Shown here: positions 1-8,179 of the stretch, one piece after another
How the letters are laid out: every line of letters starts with the position of its first letter
How positions within the stretch are numbered: the first letter of the stretch is position 1
Assembly: GCA_026014615.1 (NCBI GenBank)
Contig: JAOZHZ010000004.1
Span: forward strand, 62,001 to 126,000
Source of the DNA: Candidatus Bathyarchaeota archaeon
GTDB lineage: Archaea > Thermoproteota > Bathyarchaeia > Bathyarchaeales > Bathycorpusculaceae
DNA: 64,000 nt
Reading direction: 5' to 3'
Translations under genes and position numbers: made by a program
The notes under the pieces: generated by a model
What the model saw: only the letters and a program-made list of their open reading frames with translations
What the model was told of the DNA's origin: nothing
Database searches by the model: none

Positions 1-219
1 ACCTTCATCTTAGACGAAGAACCCATCGAAAAAAGAGACTTCACCCAAGGAGAAGCAACAAAAAAACTGAACCAACTAAAAAACAAAGGCGCAAAAGTGA
101 TTGGGAATGAAGCTGCATTGTTTTCTGCCCTCGAAACGCTACACAAAAACACGGATACGGGGAAAGACCAATTTGCTGTGCAAGATGCTTTAATGCACCG
201 CCCCAGAAAACAGGAATAG
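1..219 (+). CDS. C-terminal fragment of an unrecognised protein, probably frameshifted
   Basis: The reading frame is already open at the window edge and ends at a TAG at 217-219, giving about 72 hydrophilic residues. I recognise no family. In the +3 frame, coding-like sequence continues without a break from about 204 to a TAA at 348-350. Adding one C to the CCCC run at 201-204 would join the two frames into one protein ending near 350. That longer version would overlap the convergent gene at 306-563 by 45 bp. Either the gene decayed by one base or the assembly dropped a C. The N-terminus lies outside the window, so function cannot be judged. Confidence 0.5.
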   Translation, partial: TFILDEEPIEKRDFTQGEATKKLNQLKNKGAKVIGNEAALFSALETLHKNTDTGKDQFAVQDALMHRPRKQE

Positions 220-305
220 AATTAAAAGGATTGCAAACTGTCACCGTTAAAAAAGTGGCACGTGAAGTAACAAAAGAAAAAGCAAATAGCTCAGTAACCC
301 CCCGT

Positions 306-563
306 TTAGCGGAGAAGTTCATGAATTTCCTTGATTTTATGAGGGTCTAACGATACTTCTAAGCCGTAACTGGTAGTTTTGGGAACTACTAAGCCGGCTT
401 TAACTAGTTTCCTAAGTGCTTTTTTGACTTCGCCATGCATATGCTTGGGCAAGCCTTTGGGGATATTATCTTCAGATGTGTGTTTTCCGCCTATGTATCC
501 ATGACGAAGCATTTTCTCAAGAACAGCTTTTTCAGTTGTAGACAGCAATTCCCTTCTCAACAC
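306..563 (-). CDS. Small winged-helix-like DNA-binding protein (85 aa)
   Basis: This is a compact basic protein whose composition and helix pattern fit a single winged-helix domain. It starts with a helix containing TEKAVLEKML. Next comes a Gly/His-rich turn, a conserved-looking helix KALRKLVKAGLV, a short strand pair (VPKTTSYGLEVSL) and a final helix. Small proteins of this kind are common in Archaea and usually uncharacterised. An AT-rich TATA-like element (ATATTTAAAT on the minus strand, near 580-590) precedes it. DNA binding is inferred from fold resemblance only. It could also be an RNA-associated winged helix. Confidence 0.7.
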   Translation of the reverse strand: MLRRELLSTTEKAVLEKMLRHGYIGGKHTSEDNIPKGLPKHMHGEVKKALRKLVKAGLVVPKTTSYGLEVSLDPHKIKEIHELLR

Positions 564-711
564 AATGTGTCATTTACGACATTTAAATATTTCCAAAACA
601 CAAATACAGGAAGCAAAATATAATGCTTAAATATGGCACAGACACCATAATAGTAACATGTATGCGTCACCCATGCACCACAGGCGCGCCATAACAGCAG
701 TAACAGGTTAA

Positions 712-1113
712 TTGGCAGATATGGAAATAAAAATCAAAAAGGACGAATCAGGTGAAGCAAACCCACCGACTCTTCAAAAGTTGTTCACAGACTCCTCAGT
801 GGCAAAACTTCTCGACTTCTTAACACTATATCGGGATTTTGATTACCCAAAAACCGAAATAAGCAAAAACTCAGGCGTATCTTGGAAGACGCTATTCCGC
901 ATTTGGCCTGTTCTGGAAGAATACAAGATAGTGGTAAAAACCCGCCAGATAGGAAGAGCCACACTCTACAAGCTAAACCCAGATAGCGAAATCGCCAAAA
1001 CACTGCATACTCTCGCCCTTGAGGTAGCGGCTTTTGACGCAGAGAAAATCGCTGAAGAAGAAATCGAGAAGGAACAAATAAAAAAAGCTAGAGACGTATC
1101 AATAACCGCTTAA
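712..1113 (+). CDS. Winged-helix transcriptional regulator (133 aa)
   Basis: The start is TTG at 712. A winged-helix domain spans roughly residues 25-100. It has a helix around KLLDFLTLYRDF, a helix-turn-helix with KTEISKNSGVSWKTLFRIW, and a wing ending in RATLYKLNP. A charged tail rich in Glu and Lys (residues 105-128) is predicted helical, possibly for dimerisation. This is the layout of the many one-domain archaeal regulators that read a promoter without a ligand domain. A TATA-like element (CTTAAATATGG, near 622-634) lies upstream. Its target is unknown; no neighbour suggests one. Confidence 0.75.
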   Translation: MADMEIKIKKDESGEANPPTLQKLFTDSSVAKLLDFLTLYRDFDYPKTEISKNSGVSWKTLFRIWPVLEEYKIVVKTRQIGRATLYKLNPDSEIAKTLHTLALEVAAFDAEKIAEEEIEKEQIKKARDVSITA

Positions 1114-1241
1114 TCATCAGAAAAATAGAATAATAAAACAAGCAGTCGTTTTGATATAGTCTTTCTTTCAAGAAAGACAAAAAATTCATTAAGAAAAAGT
1201 GCCACAAATTTTAAATTACCAAGGCAGAAAAGTTAGTAAGA

Positions 1242-1724
1242 GTGCAGTCCATGTCCGAAGAGTTATATCCGTATGTAGTTTTTCTTCCTTCTGAGGAAAA
1301 AAATAAGGTTCTTAGTGCCATATTTGGCAGTAAAGCCGCTGTAGACCTGCTTAAATTTGCGTTGGAGCAGGGTGTAGCCAAGAGCATTTACCAGAAAGAC
1401 CTTGTCAACAAACTCAACTTCTCAAACAAAACCATAATTGAGAACCTCAAAACCCTCACCAAACTTCGCGTCTTAGACGAAGACATGGAAAAGCATGAGC
1501 GGGAAGGCAGAATAATCTGGGTCAAAGCCTACCAGCTTACCGACCTTGGCAAATGGTTTGCCCTGCTTATGGCGGATGAGGAGCAAATCAGTGAGCCAGA
1601 GAAAGCGGAAATCATGCAGAACCTGTTTCGCATCTACGTCAAGATGGTTAAGGGCTTGGCGGAAGAGCTTCATATTGATAAGAAGTTGTTTGAGGACATT
1701 TTCCGGGAAGAGATGCAGGCTTGA
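1242..1724 (+). CDS. Winged-helix regulator upstream of mobB (160 aa)
   Basis: A winged-helix domain lies at about residues 28-105. It contains the recognition-helix region QKDLVNKLNFSNKTIIENLK and a wing leading to LTDLGKWFALLM. A helical C-terminal part of about 50 residues follows. The start may be GTG 1242 or ATG 1251 three codons later. A TATA-like TTTTAAATT sits near 1209-1217. The stop overlaps the TTG start of mobB (TTGA at 1721-1724), so the two are translationally coupled. The regulator may therefore respond to molybdenum-cofactor status, which is inference from position only. Confidence 0.75.
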   Translation: MQSMSEELYPYVVFLPSEEKNKVLSAIFGSKAAVDLLKFALEQGVAKSIYQKDLVNKLNFSNKTIIENLKTLTKLRVLDEDMEKHEREGRIIWVKAYQLTDLGKWFALLMADEEQISEPEKAEIMQNLFRIYVKMVKGLAEELHIDKKLFEDIFREEMQA

Positions 1725-2257
1725 AGCAAAAAGTTATTGCGGTTGTGGGCGGAAAAAAAGTGGGCAAAACCACCACGGCGGAGAACTTGATTGCGGAGTT
1801 TACGCGACGGGGCTATCGGGTGGCGGCTTTGAAGCATATTTCGGAGCCCGACTGGACAATCGACACGGAAGGCAAGGATACGTGGCGGTTCACGCACAAT
1901 GGAGCCCAGACGGTGGTCGCCGTGGGAAACAACGAAATAGCCACAATCGAGAAAGGCAGCACCGAAAAAATCAGCCTCAAAACGCTGCTCAAGAAAGTCA
2001 AAGACTACGACCTCGTGGTCAGTGAGGGGCTGAAAAAACAGGTAGGCAAGAAGCGGAGCATCCCAAAAATCGCCGTCACCACAAACCAGCAGCAAGCTGA
2101 GCAAGCGCTGAAGATGTATAAGCCGTTGCTGGCGTTCAGCGGACCCTACAACCCACAGGAAATAACGGATACCGTGCCGTATATAGATGGACTAAAGAAT
2201 CCACAGAAACTGACAGACCTTGCCGAAAAAACCCTACAGAACCAAACCCCCACGTAG
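1721..2257 (+). CDS. mobB: MobB, molybdopterin-guanine dinucleotide biosynthesis adaptor GTPase
   Basis: The N-terminus carries a P-loop (VVGGKKVGKTTTAENL, about residues 7-22). The family pattern follows: a strand ending AALKHI, a D-containing segment with KDTWRF, and VVAVGNNE. MobB binds GTP and assists MobA in attaching GMP to molybdopterin, supplying the guanylated cofactor to molybdenum or tungsten oxidoreductases. At 178 aa it has the usual length for the single-domain form. It starts at TTG, overlapping the stop of the preceding regulator. No mobA or other moa/moe gene is visible in the window. Confidence 0.88.
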   Translation: MKQKVIAVVGGKKVGKTTTAENLIAEFTRRGYRVAALKHISEPDWTIDTEGKDTWRFTHNGAQTVVAVGNNEIATIEKGSTEKISLKTLLKKVKDYDLVVSEGLKKQVGKKRSIPKIAVTTNQQQAEQALKMYKPLLAFSGPYNPQEITDTVPYIDGLKNPQKLTDLAEKTLQNQTPT

Positions 2258-2303
2258 CAACCCACGCAGCGGCGGATTTACGACAACAAACTGCGCCTTT
2301 TCT

Positions 2304-2428
2304 TGACATTTCCCGCCATTTCTAGCCTTTTTCAACCTTTTCCAGCCGCAAACTACACCCAAACCAAACCCTGAATTGGAAAAACGACCCAAAACAGACT
2401 TTTCAGAAAGAGGGGAGGTAGCCAAATT
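2304..2428 (+). repeat. Dispersed intergenic repeat, copy A
   Basis: This gene-free stretch (2258-2607) holds about 120 bp that aligns, with mismatches, to the reverse complement of 50639-50763. Shared blocks include GCCTTTTTCA, CCTTTTC, AGCCG, CCCAAA, CAAAC and CCCAAAAC, in the same order and spacing. Both copies end in a G-rich block (AGGGGAGGTAGCC here). The repeat is rich in C/T runs of the type gccttttt. No ORF is conserved between the copies. It may be a small non-autonomous element or an RNA gene. Confidence 0.6.
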
Positions 2429-2607
2429 ACGGCAAAAATGGTGTTAAGCAACAGGTGGAAACAGTAAAAAAAGGAAACTATGCGGGTTGTTGGTTTGTGG
2501 GACTTGGGAAATTTTTTGAGGGAGAAAGAAGAGCGTGTAAAAGTGTGACTCTCCCAAACCTTTCCACCCAACCCGTCTGTTTCCGTTTTTCTCTCCTATG
2601 CACTCTC

Positions 2608-3786
2608 CTAAAGTGCCTTAAACGCGTCAAACCACTTGTTATAGATAGCCAGCATATCCAACGAAACACTGGGCTTGCGGGAATCAAAGATCTGACGGAA
2701 ATCCTGCATCGTCAAAGCCCTAGGCTTAGCCTCCTTGTCCACAGCCTTACCTGACTCAAAGAACTCCCCGATAAGCGAAAGCTGAGCCGACTGACAAACA
2801 TCCCGAATATCACTACCAGAGAAGCCCTCGCTGAGCCGTGCTAACTCATGCAAGTTCACATCCTGCGCAACCTGCAAGTTCCCCGTGTAATGCTTCATCA
2901 TGTTTAAACGGGTATTGTGATCAGGAAGCGGAACCAAAATGCGCTTCTGGAACCTACGGATGAAAGCCCAATCCAAATCCCAAGGCTTGTTCGTCGCACC
3001 AATAACGTAAACATGCTGCGCCTTACCTTTATCCATTAAGCCATCCATCTCTTTGAGAAACTGGTTCTTAACGCGGATTTCGCCACCCACCTCGTTAGAA
3101 TGAGTCCCCATCAAAGAATCCAACTCATCCACAAACACGATAGCAGGTTTACCCTCGGTGGAGCTTTTACGAGCAGAACCAAACAACTTGGCAACATTCT
3201 GCTCAGCTTCCCCAAGCCACTTACTCATAATTGAAGCTGCATCAATACTGTAAAAGTTCCCTTCAATCTCCGTAGCCACCGCAGCAGCCAACAAAGTCTT
3301 ACCACACCCAGGAGGACCAAAAAGCAAAATGCCTCTAGGCCAACCCAACGGGAACAAGTCAGGCCGCTGCACAGGGTAAACAATAGCTTCCTTCACCGCC
3401 TTCTTGGCCAGTTCCAAACCAACAACTTCAGCCCAAGTAACATTCGGCTTCTCCGTAACAATAAGTTCTTCACCATCCGCTTTCCCTTCAGGTGTAGCTC
3501 TTTCGACATCCCCACTTTCGTCTGTTTCGCTTCCCATTTCATGACGCACATCACGCATGGAAACAGAACCCTGCAAAGATTTGATGCGTTCTTGGTAAGC
3601 GATTGCTCTTTGCACATAAACTTTGTTTAATCCGTATTCTGGGTAAAGTTGGACAAGCTGAAGCAAACTTTCAATGGCTTTCTGGTACAGAGTGATTGCT
3701 CTGCCCTTATTGCCTTGCTTATCCATTTTCACGGCTTCTAACGCGTACGCGGTCGCGGCTTTTTCAAGTTCTTGTGAAGCGCTCAT
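2608..3786 (-). CDS. cdvC: CdvC, Vps4-like AAA+ ATPase with MIT domain
   Basis: This ATPase remodels ESCRT-III filaments during archaeal cell division. Residues 1-72 form an MIT domain (three-helix, TPR-like: AITLYQKAIESLLQL), which binds MIM peptides of ESCRT-III proteins. After a Glu-rich linker, the AAA+ module has Walker A GPPGCGKT at 157-164, Walker B IVFVDELD near 216-223, sensor 1 GATNKPWDLD, and paired arginines after it (FIRRFQKR). At 392 aa it is the normal length for Vps4/CdvC. A GAGGGG motif five bases before the ATG fixes the start. It is the last gene of a tightly spaced operon with two ESCRT-III genes and cdvA. Confidence 0.93.
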   Translation of the reverse strand: MSASQELEKAATAYALEAVKMDKQGNKGRAITLYQKAIESLLQLVQLYPEYGLNKVYVQRAIAYQERIKSLQGSVSMRDVRHEMGSETDESGDVERATPEGKADGEELIVTEKPNVTWAEVVGLELAKKAVKEAIVYPVQRPDLFPLGWPRGILLFGPPGCGKTLLAAAVATEIEGNFYSIDAASIMSKWLGEAEQNVAKLFGSARKSSTEGKPAIVFVDELDSLMGTHSNEVGGEIRVKNQFLKEMDGLMDKGKAQHVYVIGATNKPWDLDWAFIRRFQKRILVPLPDHNTRLNMMKHYTGNLQVAQDVNLHELARLSEGFSGSDIRDVCQSAQLSLIGEFFESGKAVDKEAKPRALTMQDFRQIFDSRKPSVSLDMLAIYNKWFDAFKAL

Positions 3787-3805
3787 GTTTTCCCCTCTAA
3801 GTGAC

Positions 3806-4738
3806 TTATTCAGGCGATTTCAATTCAATTTTTATTCTACCCTTGTTGCCTAAGCTTTCAAGGGCTTTCTCAATTTCCTTATTCGAAGTGTTCAGTTCAC
3901 TGGAACACCGTGTAAGGTCTATTTCACCATTACTCTTACGTACATACTCCAACAACAAATCCTCAATCGAAGGCTTGTCCATCTTCAAAGAAAACTCCTT
4001 GACTTCCTTCTTCTTGTAGGAGAAAGTAGTCTGAGCCGCCTCCCGCCGGTACTCCTCCGACGTGGATTTGCGTCCAACCACCTGCGAATTCGAAGCTGAC
4101 AAAGCAACAAGCTCCCGTACTGGAGCAGCTTTCGGCTTAACTTGAGCTTTAGGCTCCATTACAGGAGGTTCAGGCAACGTGTCAGCGATTTTTCGCTCCA
4201 AGAAATTAGAAACCTCTTCAAGGATTTCTTCGCCGCCTGCTGTTTTGGTGCCCACTGGAATCACAGAGTCAGCCTCCGATGTGACTTGGGTGGCGTAAAG
4301 CGTCTCGCTTATAGTAGTCTGAACAGTGTTTAATTCCGATGAGACATCGGGCAAAACTTGGAAAAGCTCCTGTGACACGTTTTGCAGCAGCTTCAACGCA
4401 GGCTTAAGGTCGACAACTATTTCGCTTAACTCTTTAATTGTTTCAAGTCGGAGTACAACGCGCTCTATGGCTAACTGCACGTTGTAAAGAAACTTTAAAA
4501 GTTTTCGAACTTCAGCAAGTTCATTAGCGCAAACTGCAGCGCGTTCCTTGTTGTTCTTCTTTAACGCGCCCATGCAGGTTTGAAAAAGAATCTTGTCACG
4601 CTCTTTCAGGCGGTAACTTGCCTGCTCCAGCTTATTCTGCTGAACTTTAAGTGTATAAATAGATTTAGTTGCCAGTTCTTTGACGGGCAGAGGAGCTTTG
4701 CGGTTGGGTAAAACTTTGATTTTCATTTCCCTCCGCAC
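3806..4738 (-). CDS. cdvB: CdvB, ESCRT-III protein with C-terminal winged helix
   Basis: Residues about 20-190 form a helical, charged Snf7/ESCRT-III core (LEQASYRLKERDK, ANELAEVRKLLKFL). A Pro-rich stretch with LPEPPVMEP near residue 195 fits a MIM2 peptide for the MIT domain of CdvC. The last 60 residues (SIEDLLLEYV to GRIKIEL) form the broken winged helix that binds the CdvA tail in Sulfolobus. It polymerises at the midcell membrane to drive constriction. The annotated start is GTG 4738; ATG 4726 directly after GGAGGG is an alternative with tight spacing. It is 19 bp upstream of cdvC and 28 bp downstream of cdvA. Confidence 0.9.
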   Translation of the reverse strand: MRREMKIKVLPNRKAPLPVKELATKSIYTLKVQQNKLEQASYRLKERDKILFQTCMGALKKNNKERAAVCANELAEVRKLLKFLYNVQLAIERVVLRLETIKELSEIVVDLKPALKLLQNVSQELFQVLPDVSSELNTVQTTISETLYATQVTSEADSVIPVGTKTAGGEEILEEVSNFLERKIADTLPEPPVMEPKAQVKPKAAPVRELVALSASNSQVVGRKSTSEEYRREAAQTTFSYKKKEVKEFSLKMDKPSIEDLLLEYVRKSNGEIDLTRCSSELNTSNKEIEKALESLGNKGRIKIELKSPE

Positions 4739-4766
4739 CCTCTACCTTGTCCCGTCTGGATTCTGG

Positions 4767-5540
4767 CTATATTCCAGCCTTTCCGACTTCTTTGACGTAT
4801 ACTACTACTGGAGGTTCGGGAAGCTCAGAGGTTTCAGGTTCAGGCTCACGTACGGTTTCCGCATATACTTTGGATTTCTGCTCGGGCATTTTCTGAGGCT
4901 CAGGCTGCTGTGGCTTTAGCTCTGGAGCGGGCGGAGTATCGCCAAGCAGTATATTGGACAACTTGGTTTTTACGGACTCCATATCTGTTTTTTCCGCAGA
5001 AGTTCGCTTCATGGTTTCCTGCAACTGACTGAAGGCAGTACGGTAAACATCGTCGCTTACTTTGCCTATTTCGTGCTCCAGTTCAAGGTGAAGAACACCG
5101 TAACTTAGAGCTGTAAGGTCTTCTTCGCAACGTTTAATGCTTTGAGCAACTTCGTCAATAAGCAGTTGGGCGTCTTTACGCAATTGGCTAAGGACAGTTG
5201 TAAAGTTTGTGTGGAGTTCTTGATAGAGAACTTGCGAGATTTTTCTTTTTTCAGCCAGATCCTTTAGAGCTTTGTCTTTACGCCATATGAATGGAATCTG
5301 GTCGCAGAAAACTGCGGCTTTAGATTTAATTTTGGATATGAACGTGATTTCAGCGCCATTGAATACAAGATACTCCATGGGCTGCTTTGTGAATCTTCCG
5401 TCACTTTGTTCGATAAAGACGGATTCGAACTTTCCACTTGGTGAGGTGGCAAAAGAGATTATTCTCCCAACTAAACGACCGTATTCGTCTTTCACTGGTT
5501 TGCCGATAGAAAGAAAAAGATTGGAGGTGGGTTGAGACAT
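4767..5540 (-). CDS. cdvA: CdvA, membrane-bound division scaffold
   Basis: Residues 1-70 resemble the PRC-barrel-like beta domain of CdvA (IGKPVKDEYGRLVGRIISFA, later VFIEQSDGRF). A long coiled coil runs from about 80 to 185. A Pro/Glu-rich linker leads to a C-terminal peptide with ELPEPPVVVYVKEV, which matches the ESCRT-III-binding tail expected to dock on the winged helix of CdvB. CdvA coats the membrane first and recruits CdvB. A strong GGAGGG seven bases before the ATG fixes the start. It sits between the two ESCRT-III genes, whereas in Sulfolobus cdvA leads the operon. Confidence 0.88.
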   Translation of the reverse strand: MSQPTSNLFLSIGKPVKDEYGRLVGRIISFATSPSGKFESVFIEQSDGRFTKQPMEYLVFNGAEITFISKIKSKAAVFCDQIPFIWRKDKALKDLAEKRKISQVLYQELHTNFTTVLSQLRKDAQLLIDEVAQSIKRCEEDLTALSYGVLHLELEHEIGKVSDDVYRTAFSQLQETMKRTSAEKTDMESVKTKLSNILLGDTPPAPELKPQQPEPQKMPEQKSKVYAETVREPEPETSELPEPPVVVYVKEVGKAGI

Positions 5541-5552
5541 ATCTTACCCTCC

Positions 5553-6221
5553 TTAGAATCCTTGTGTTGACTGCTCCGTCCGCGACGCAGGCGATGATGA
5601 TGGCATGCTTGGTGGCAGGTCTGGGAATCGGTCTTTAACCTTCTGCTCTGCAACAGTTGCGGCTTCTGCAAGTATCTTAGACGCGTCGTCGTTGACTGTA
5701 TCGAAGTTAAGGGTCATACCTGAACCTTGCCCAGCTTCAATCATTATTCCGCTTAGCATATTACCTATTTCACCGAGTTCATTTTCAGCTTCGGGGAACA
5801 CACTAACTAAGCCTGTTCTGACTGAACGTAGAACTCCAACTGCGGGTCCCAAAGTGGAGACTACATCACCTAATTCGGATACAGTTCGTAATCTTAATGT
5901 AATTTGTTCAAGAGCAAGCTTTGCGTTAATGATTAATTTGGACATTTTACGAACTTCAGCAAGTTCGTTAGCAAAGACGTTTGCGCGCGCTGTGTCGTGC
6001 TTTGTGTAGGCATCAACGATTCGGGCAAAGATTGCTCGGTCTCTTTGGCTGAATCGGTCTGTAGCTTGGTCAAGTTTTTGAACTTGAAGTTCGATGCGTC
6101 TGACGGCGAAGTCTAACCGTGGCTTTAGTGGACCTGGTGGCTTAACTGCGTCTTTTATGCGATTAGTGAACGGTGTTTCTTCCCGTTTGCTTTCCCATTT
6201 TTTAGCGAACCTTTCGGACAA
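5553..6221 (-). CDS. Second ESCRT-III paralogue (CdvB1-like), no winged helix
   Basis: This has the same Snf7-type helical core as CdvB (ELQVQKLDQATDRFSQRD, then FANELAEVRKMSKLI) but stops after a Pro-rich tail. The tail contains RFPDLPPSMP, a MIM2-like peptide for the CdvC MIT domain. The winged helix is absent, as in Sulfolobus CdvB1/B2/B3, so it probably joins the ring through CdvB rather than through CdvA. I place the start at TTG 6221 (SERFAKKWE), which has GGAGG eight bases upstream. The frame stays open to a TTG at 6251 without such a site. It is first in the cdv operon, 12 bp from cdvA. Confidence 0.87.
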   Translation of the reverse strand: MSERFAKKWESKREETPFTNRIKDAVKPPGPLKPRLDFAVRRIELQVQKLDQATDRFSQRDRAIFARIVDAYTKHDTARANVFANELAEVRKMSKLIINAKLALEQITLRLRTVSELGDVVSTLGPAVGVLRSVRTGLVSVFPEAENELGEIGNMLSGIMIEAGQGSGMTLNFDTVNDDASKILAEAATVAEQKVKDRFPDLPPSMPSSSPASRTEQSTQGF

Positions 6222-6290
6222 TACTATTCCTCCAACTACACTGACATGCAAAGAACAATCTTATACATTGTTAACATGATGTCAATATGC

Positions 6291-6302
6291 ACGTATATAC
6301 GT
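6291..6302. promoter_or_regulatory. 12-bp perfect palindrome upstream of the cdv operon
   Basis: The sequence ACGTATATACGT is its own reverse complement. It lies about 70 bp before the first cdv start codon, inside the 225-bp gap between divergent genes. A TATA-like tract (AATGTATAAG on the minus strand, 6258-6267) lies nearer the gene. The palindrome could be an operator for cell-cycle control of division genes, but it could also be chance in an AT-rich gap. Confidence 0.35.
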
Positions 6303-6397
6303 ACGGCTATACATGCCCGAAAAACTTGTTGTTAGCTTTAATTATAAGATTAAAGCCTGAATACGGCGCATGGAAATATTAGACATAAACATGTAAG

Positions 6398-6423
6398 TTA
6401 GACTAAAGAGACCCTTAGTCTAA
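6398..6423. promoter_or_regulatory. Inverted repeat before small membrane protein gene
   Basis: Perfect 9-bp arms TTAGACTAA (6398-6406) and TTAGTCTAA (6415-6423) are separated by eight bases. The repeat ends 23 bp before the ATG at 6447 and just ahead of its AGGTGA ribosome site. It could be an operator at the transcription start or a hairpin in the 5' leader. Confidence 0.45.
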
Positions 6424-6446
6424 TTGCTATACAAAGGTGAAAACTA

Positions 6447-6668
6447 ATGGGTGACAGATTAAAAGTATTCGGAGTTATTGCGCTCTTAGGCTTCATGGCA
6501 GGCGTAATTGCACAGCTAGCAGCAACGTACTTCATTCCATGGATGCTTTCGGTTCTGCCGATGCTAGGCGGTATCACAAGCTTCCTAATTTCAGGCACTA
6601 TTGGTGCATGCATAACCGTTGCGTTTGTTGGTGCATGGGCGTACTTCAAAGGCAACCAACCTGCCTAA
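6447..6668 (+). CDS. Small two-helix membrane protein (73 aa)
   Basis: There are two predicted membrane helices: residues about 6-28 (VFGVIALLGFMAGVIAQLAA) and about 40-66, ending in AWAYFKG. Gly and Ala are frequent in both, as in packed helical hairpins. The start ATG has AGGTGA eight bases upstream. I do not recognise a family. It is transcribed away from the cdv operon, with which it shares the intergenic region, so a membrane role linked to division is possible but unsupported. Confidence 0.65.
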   Translation: MGDRLKVFGVIALLGFMAGVIAQLAATYFIPWMLSVLPMLGGITSFLISGTIGACITVAFVGAWAYFKGNQPA

Positions 6669-6833
6669 AAGAAAGCGCCAACAACCCCTTTCTTCAAGAA
6701 CTCCCAGTTTATTTCTTGCCTAAACTTTTCCAGATTCTCTTGCTCCGTTGTGTTGGTTTTACACTGAAAAAGTTGTTGTGGACTCAGTAGCGGAAAAAGA
6801 TGTCATCCGCTGGCTAAAGCGTCTTCGTACCTC

Positions 6834-6856
6834 GATGTCCTCATCGTCCAAACTAT
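6834..6856. repeat. Left direct repeat / candidate attachment core
   Basis: These 23 bases are identical to 12904-12926. The first 12, GATGTCCTCATC, form an imperfect dyad (GATG-tcct-CATC), as in many tyrosine-recombinase core sites. The repeat lies 16 bp beyond the integrase stop codon, and the same offset of about 15 bp to an integrase-like 3' end is seen at the right copy. Confidence 0.6.
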
Positions 6857-6872
6857 TAGTGATATCGTCCAA

Positions 6873-8066
6873 CTATTTACGTTTGCGGACAAGTTGAACA
6901 CCTTCAATCATCATGTAAGGTGTAAATCCAACCTGCCCAAGTTCGATGGCTTCGTCAACGGTTTTAACTGCGCGAATAATCCATTCGTCACTATCGCTTT
7001 GTTTTGCGATAGCTCTTGCCAAGTTAATGTACTTCATCGTAATCTTCATGTCATGGTGACGAGCAAACTGCTGTACAGTAAATGGGTCTTTTGTTTCTAG
7101 TGCAAGTTTTGTTAATTTCCAGTGCCGTAGCGAGTGAAAGTGCAGTTGAAGGAAGCGTTTGTTGTTGAGATTTACAGCGAGCTTTTTGCGAGTGGTCAGG
7201 AGCATATTGTCAATACTATCGGTACTTGCAGTTCCCAAAATGCGGTCGGTTTTTCTTGGCAAAGCAATGATTCTTGACATAAGTTCATTTGAAGCGCTGT
7301 ATACTCCTGTATAACTACCTTTTTCAGGATGGTTAATAGCTATCAGGTTATTCTTCGAGTCTATATCAACCCATTCGATTCTTACAACTTCACCAATGCG
7401 AGCAGCGGTCTCTTTGGCTATATGACAGGCTATGCTAACAGACCTTGGACTACCAGCAATTAGTTGTTCTACTTCAATGTTGTAAGGCTGGAAGGCAATT
7501 TTATCAGGAGCTTTGTAGATTGGTTTTTCCCAATTCATATGCATGTACTTGTTAGCGAACCTTGCGTACCAGTCAGTGTAGTTCTTTTTAGCTCTGAGCG
7601 ACCATCTGTCTTGCTTAGCTATTACGTGTTCAACGTTTAAGGGGTCAAGAATGTTTGCTCCAAGATTTGCGAGTGTTTTCAGAGCACCTGTATATGTTCT
7701 GATTGATTCAGGTGACCTGCCTTTGTTCTTCAACGTCAATTCGTATTGTACTATTTTGACTGCTAATTCTGGGCTTATCTTACCACTTTCTGCCGCAACA
7801 GTTTTTGTTTCTGTTGCAGAGTCCAATTTTTTCGCCTCTAACAGAGCGCATAATTGGCTATCTTCAGTAGTTAGGCAGTCTTTATATGATTTTTCGCTAA
7901 ACCTAAAACCACAATCTCGGCACTTAAACCGTTGAATTATACCAAAACTTGTCTTTCTTTCGCCATTTTTCCAGTTTCTTTTGCTGTGACAATTAGGGCA
8001 TTCTCTTTTTGTCTCTTCACCTCCAACCAGTTTTTCTTGGGAAACTGTTATAACAGGAACCTCCAT
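6873..8066 (-). CDS. Tyrosine recombinase/integrase with N-terminal zinc ribbon (397 aa)
   Basis: This is a site-specific recombinase, probably responsible for integrating the surrounding element. Residues 20-55 hold a zinc ribbon with C23, C26, C49 and C52. A SAM-like core-binding domain spans about 98-180. The catalytic domain has R223 (TAARIGEVVRIEW), H311-x-x-R314-H315 (HFHSLRHWKLT), a His at 337-338 (RHHDMKIT) and the nucleophile Tyr346 (MKYINLA). The catalytic set is complete, so it could be active. The zinc ribbon is unusual for the family. The 3' end is duplicated in decayed form near 12942-12990. Confidence 0.9.
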   Translation of the reverse strand: MEVPVITVSQEKLVGGEETKRECPNCHSKRNWKNGERKTSFGIIQRFKCRDCGFRFSEKSYKDCLTTEDSQLCALLEAKKLDSATETKTVAAESGKISPELAVKIVQYELTLKNKGRSPESIRTYTGALKTLANLGANILDPLNVEHVIAKQDRWSLRAKKNYTDWYARFANKYMHMNWEKPIYKAPDKIAFQPYNIEVEQLIAGSPRSVSIACHIAKETAARIGEVVRIEWVDIDSKNNLIAINHPEKGSYTGVYSASNELMSRIIALPRKTDRILGTASTDSIDNMLLTTRKKLAVNLNNKRFLQLHFHSLRHWKLTKLALETKDPFTVQQFARHHDMKITMKYINLARAIAKQSDSDEWIIRAVKTVDEAIELGQVGFTPYMMIEGVQLVRKRK

Positions 8067-8179
8067 TCACCAACCGCCCCATACACATGCGAAACTAATC
8101 AGTACATAAGTCAGTCTTACATAGCAAAAAAATGTGGATATTACGAATTACAAAATGAAAAAAATGCAGTAACTTTGGC

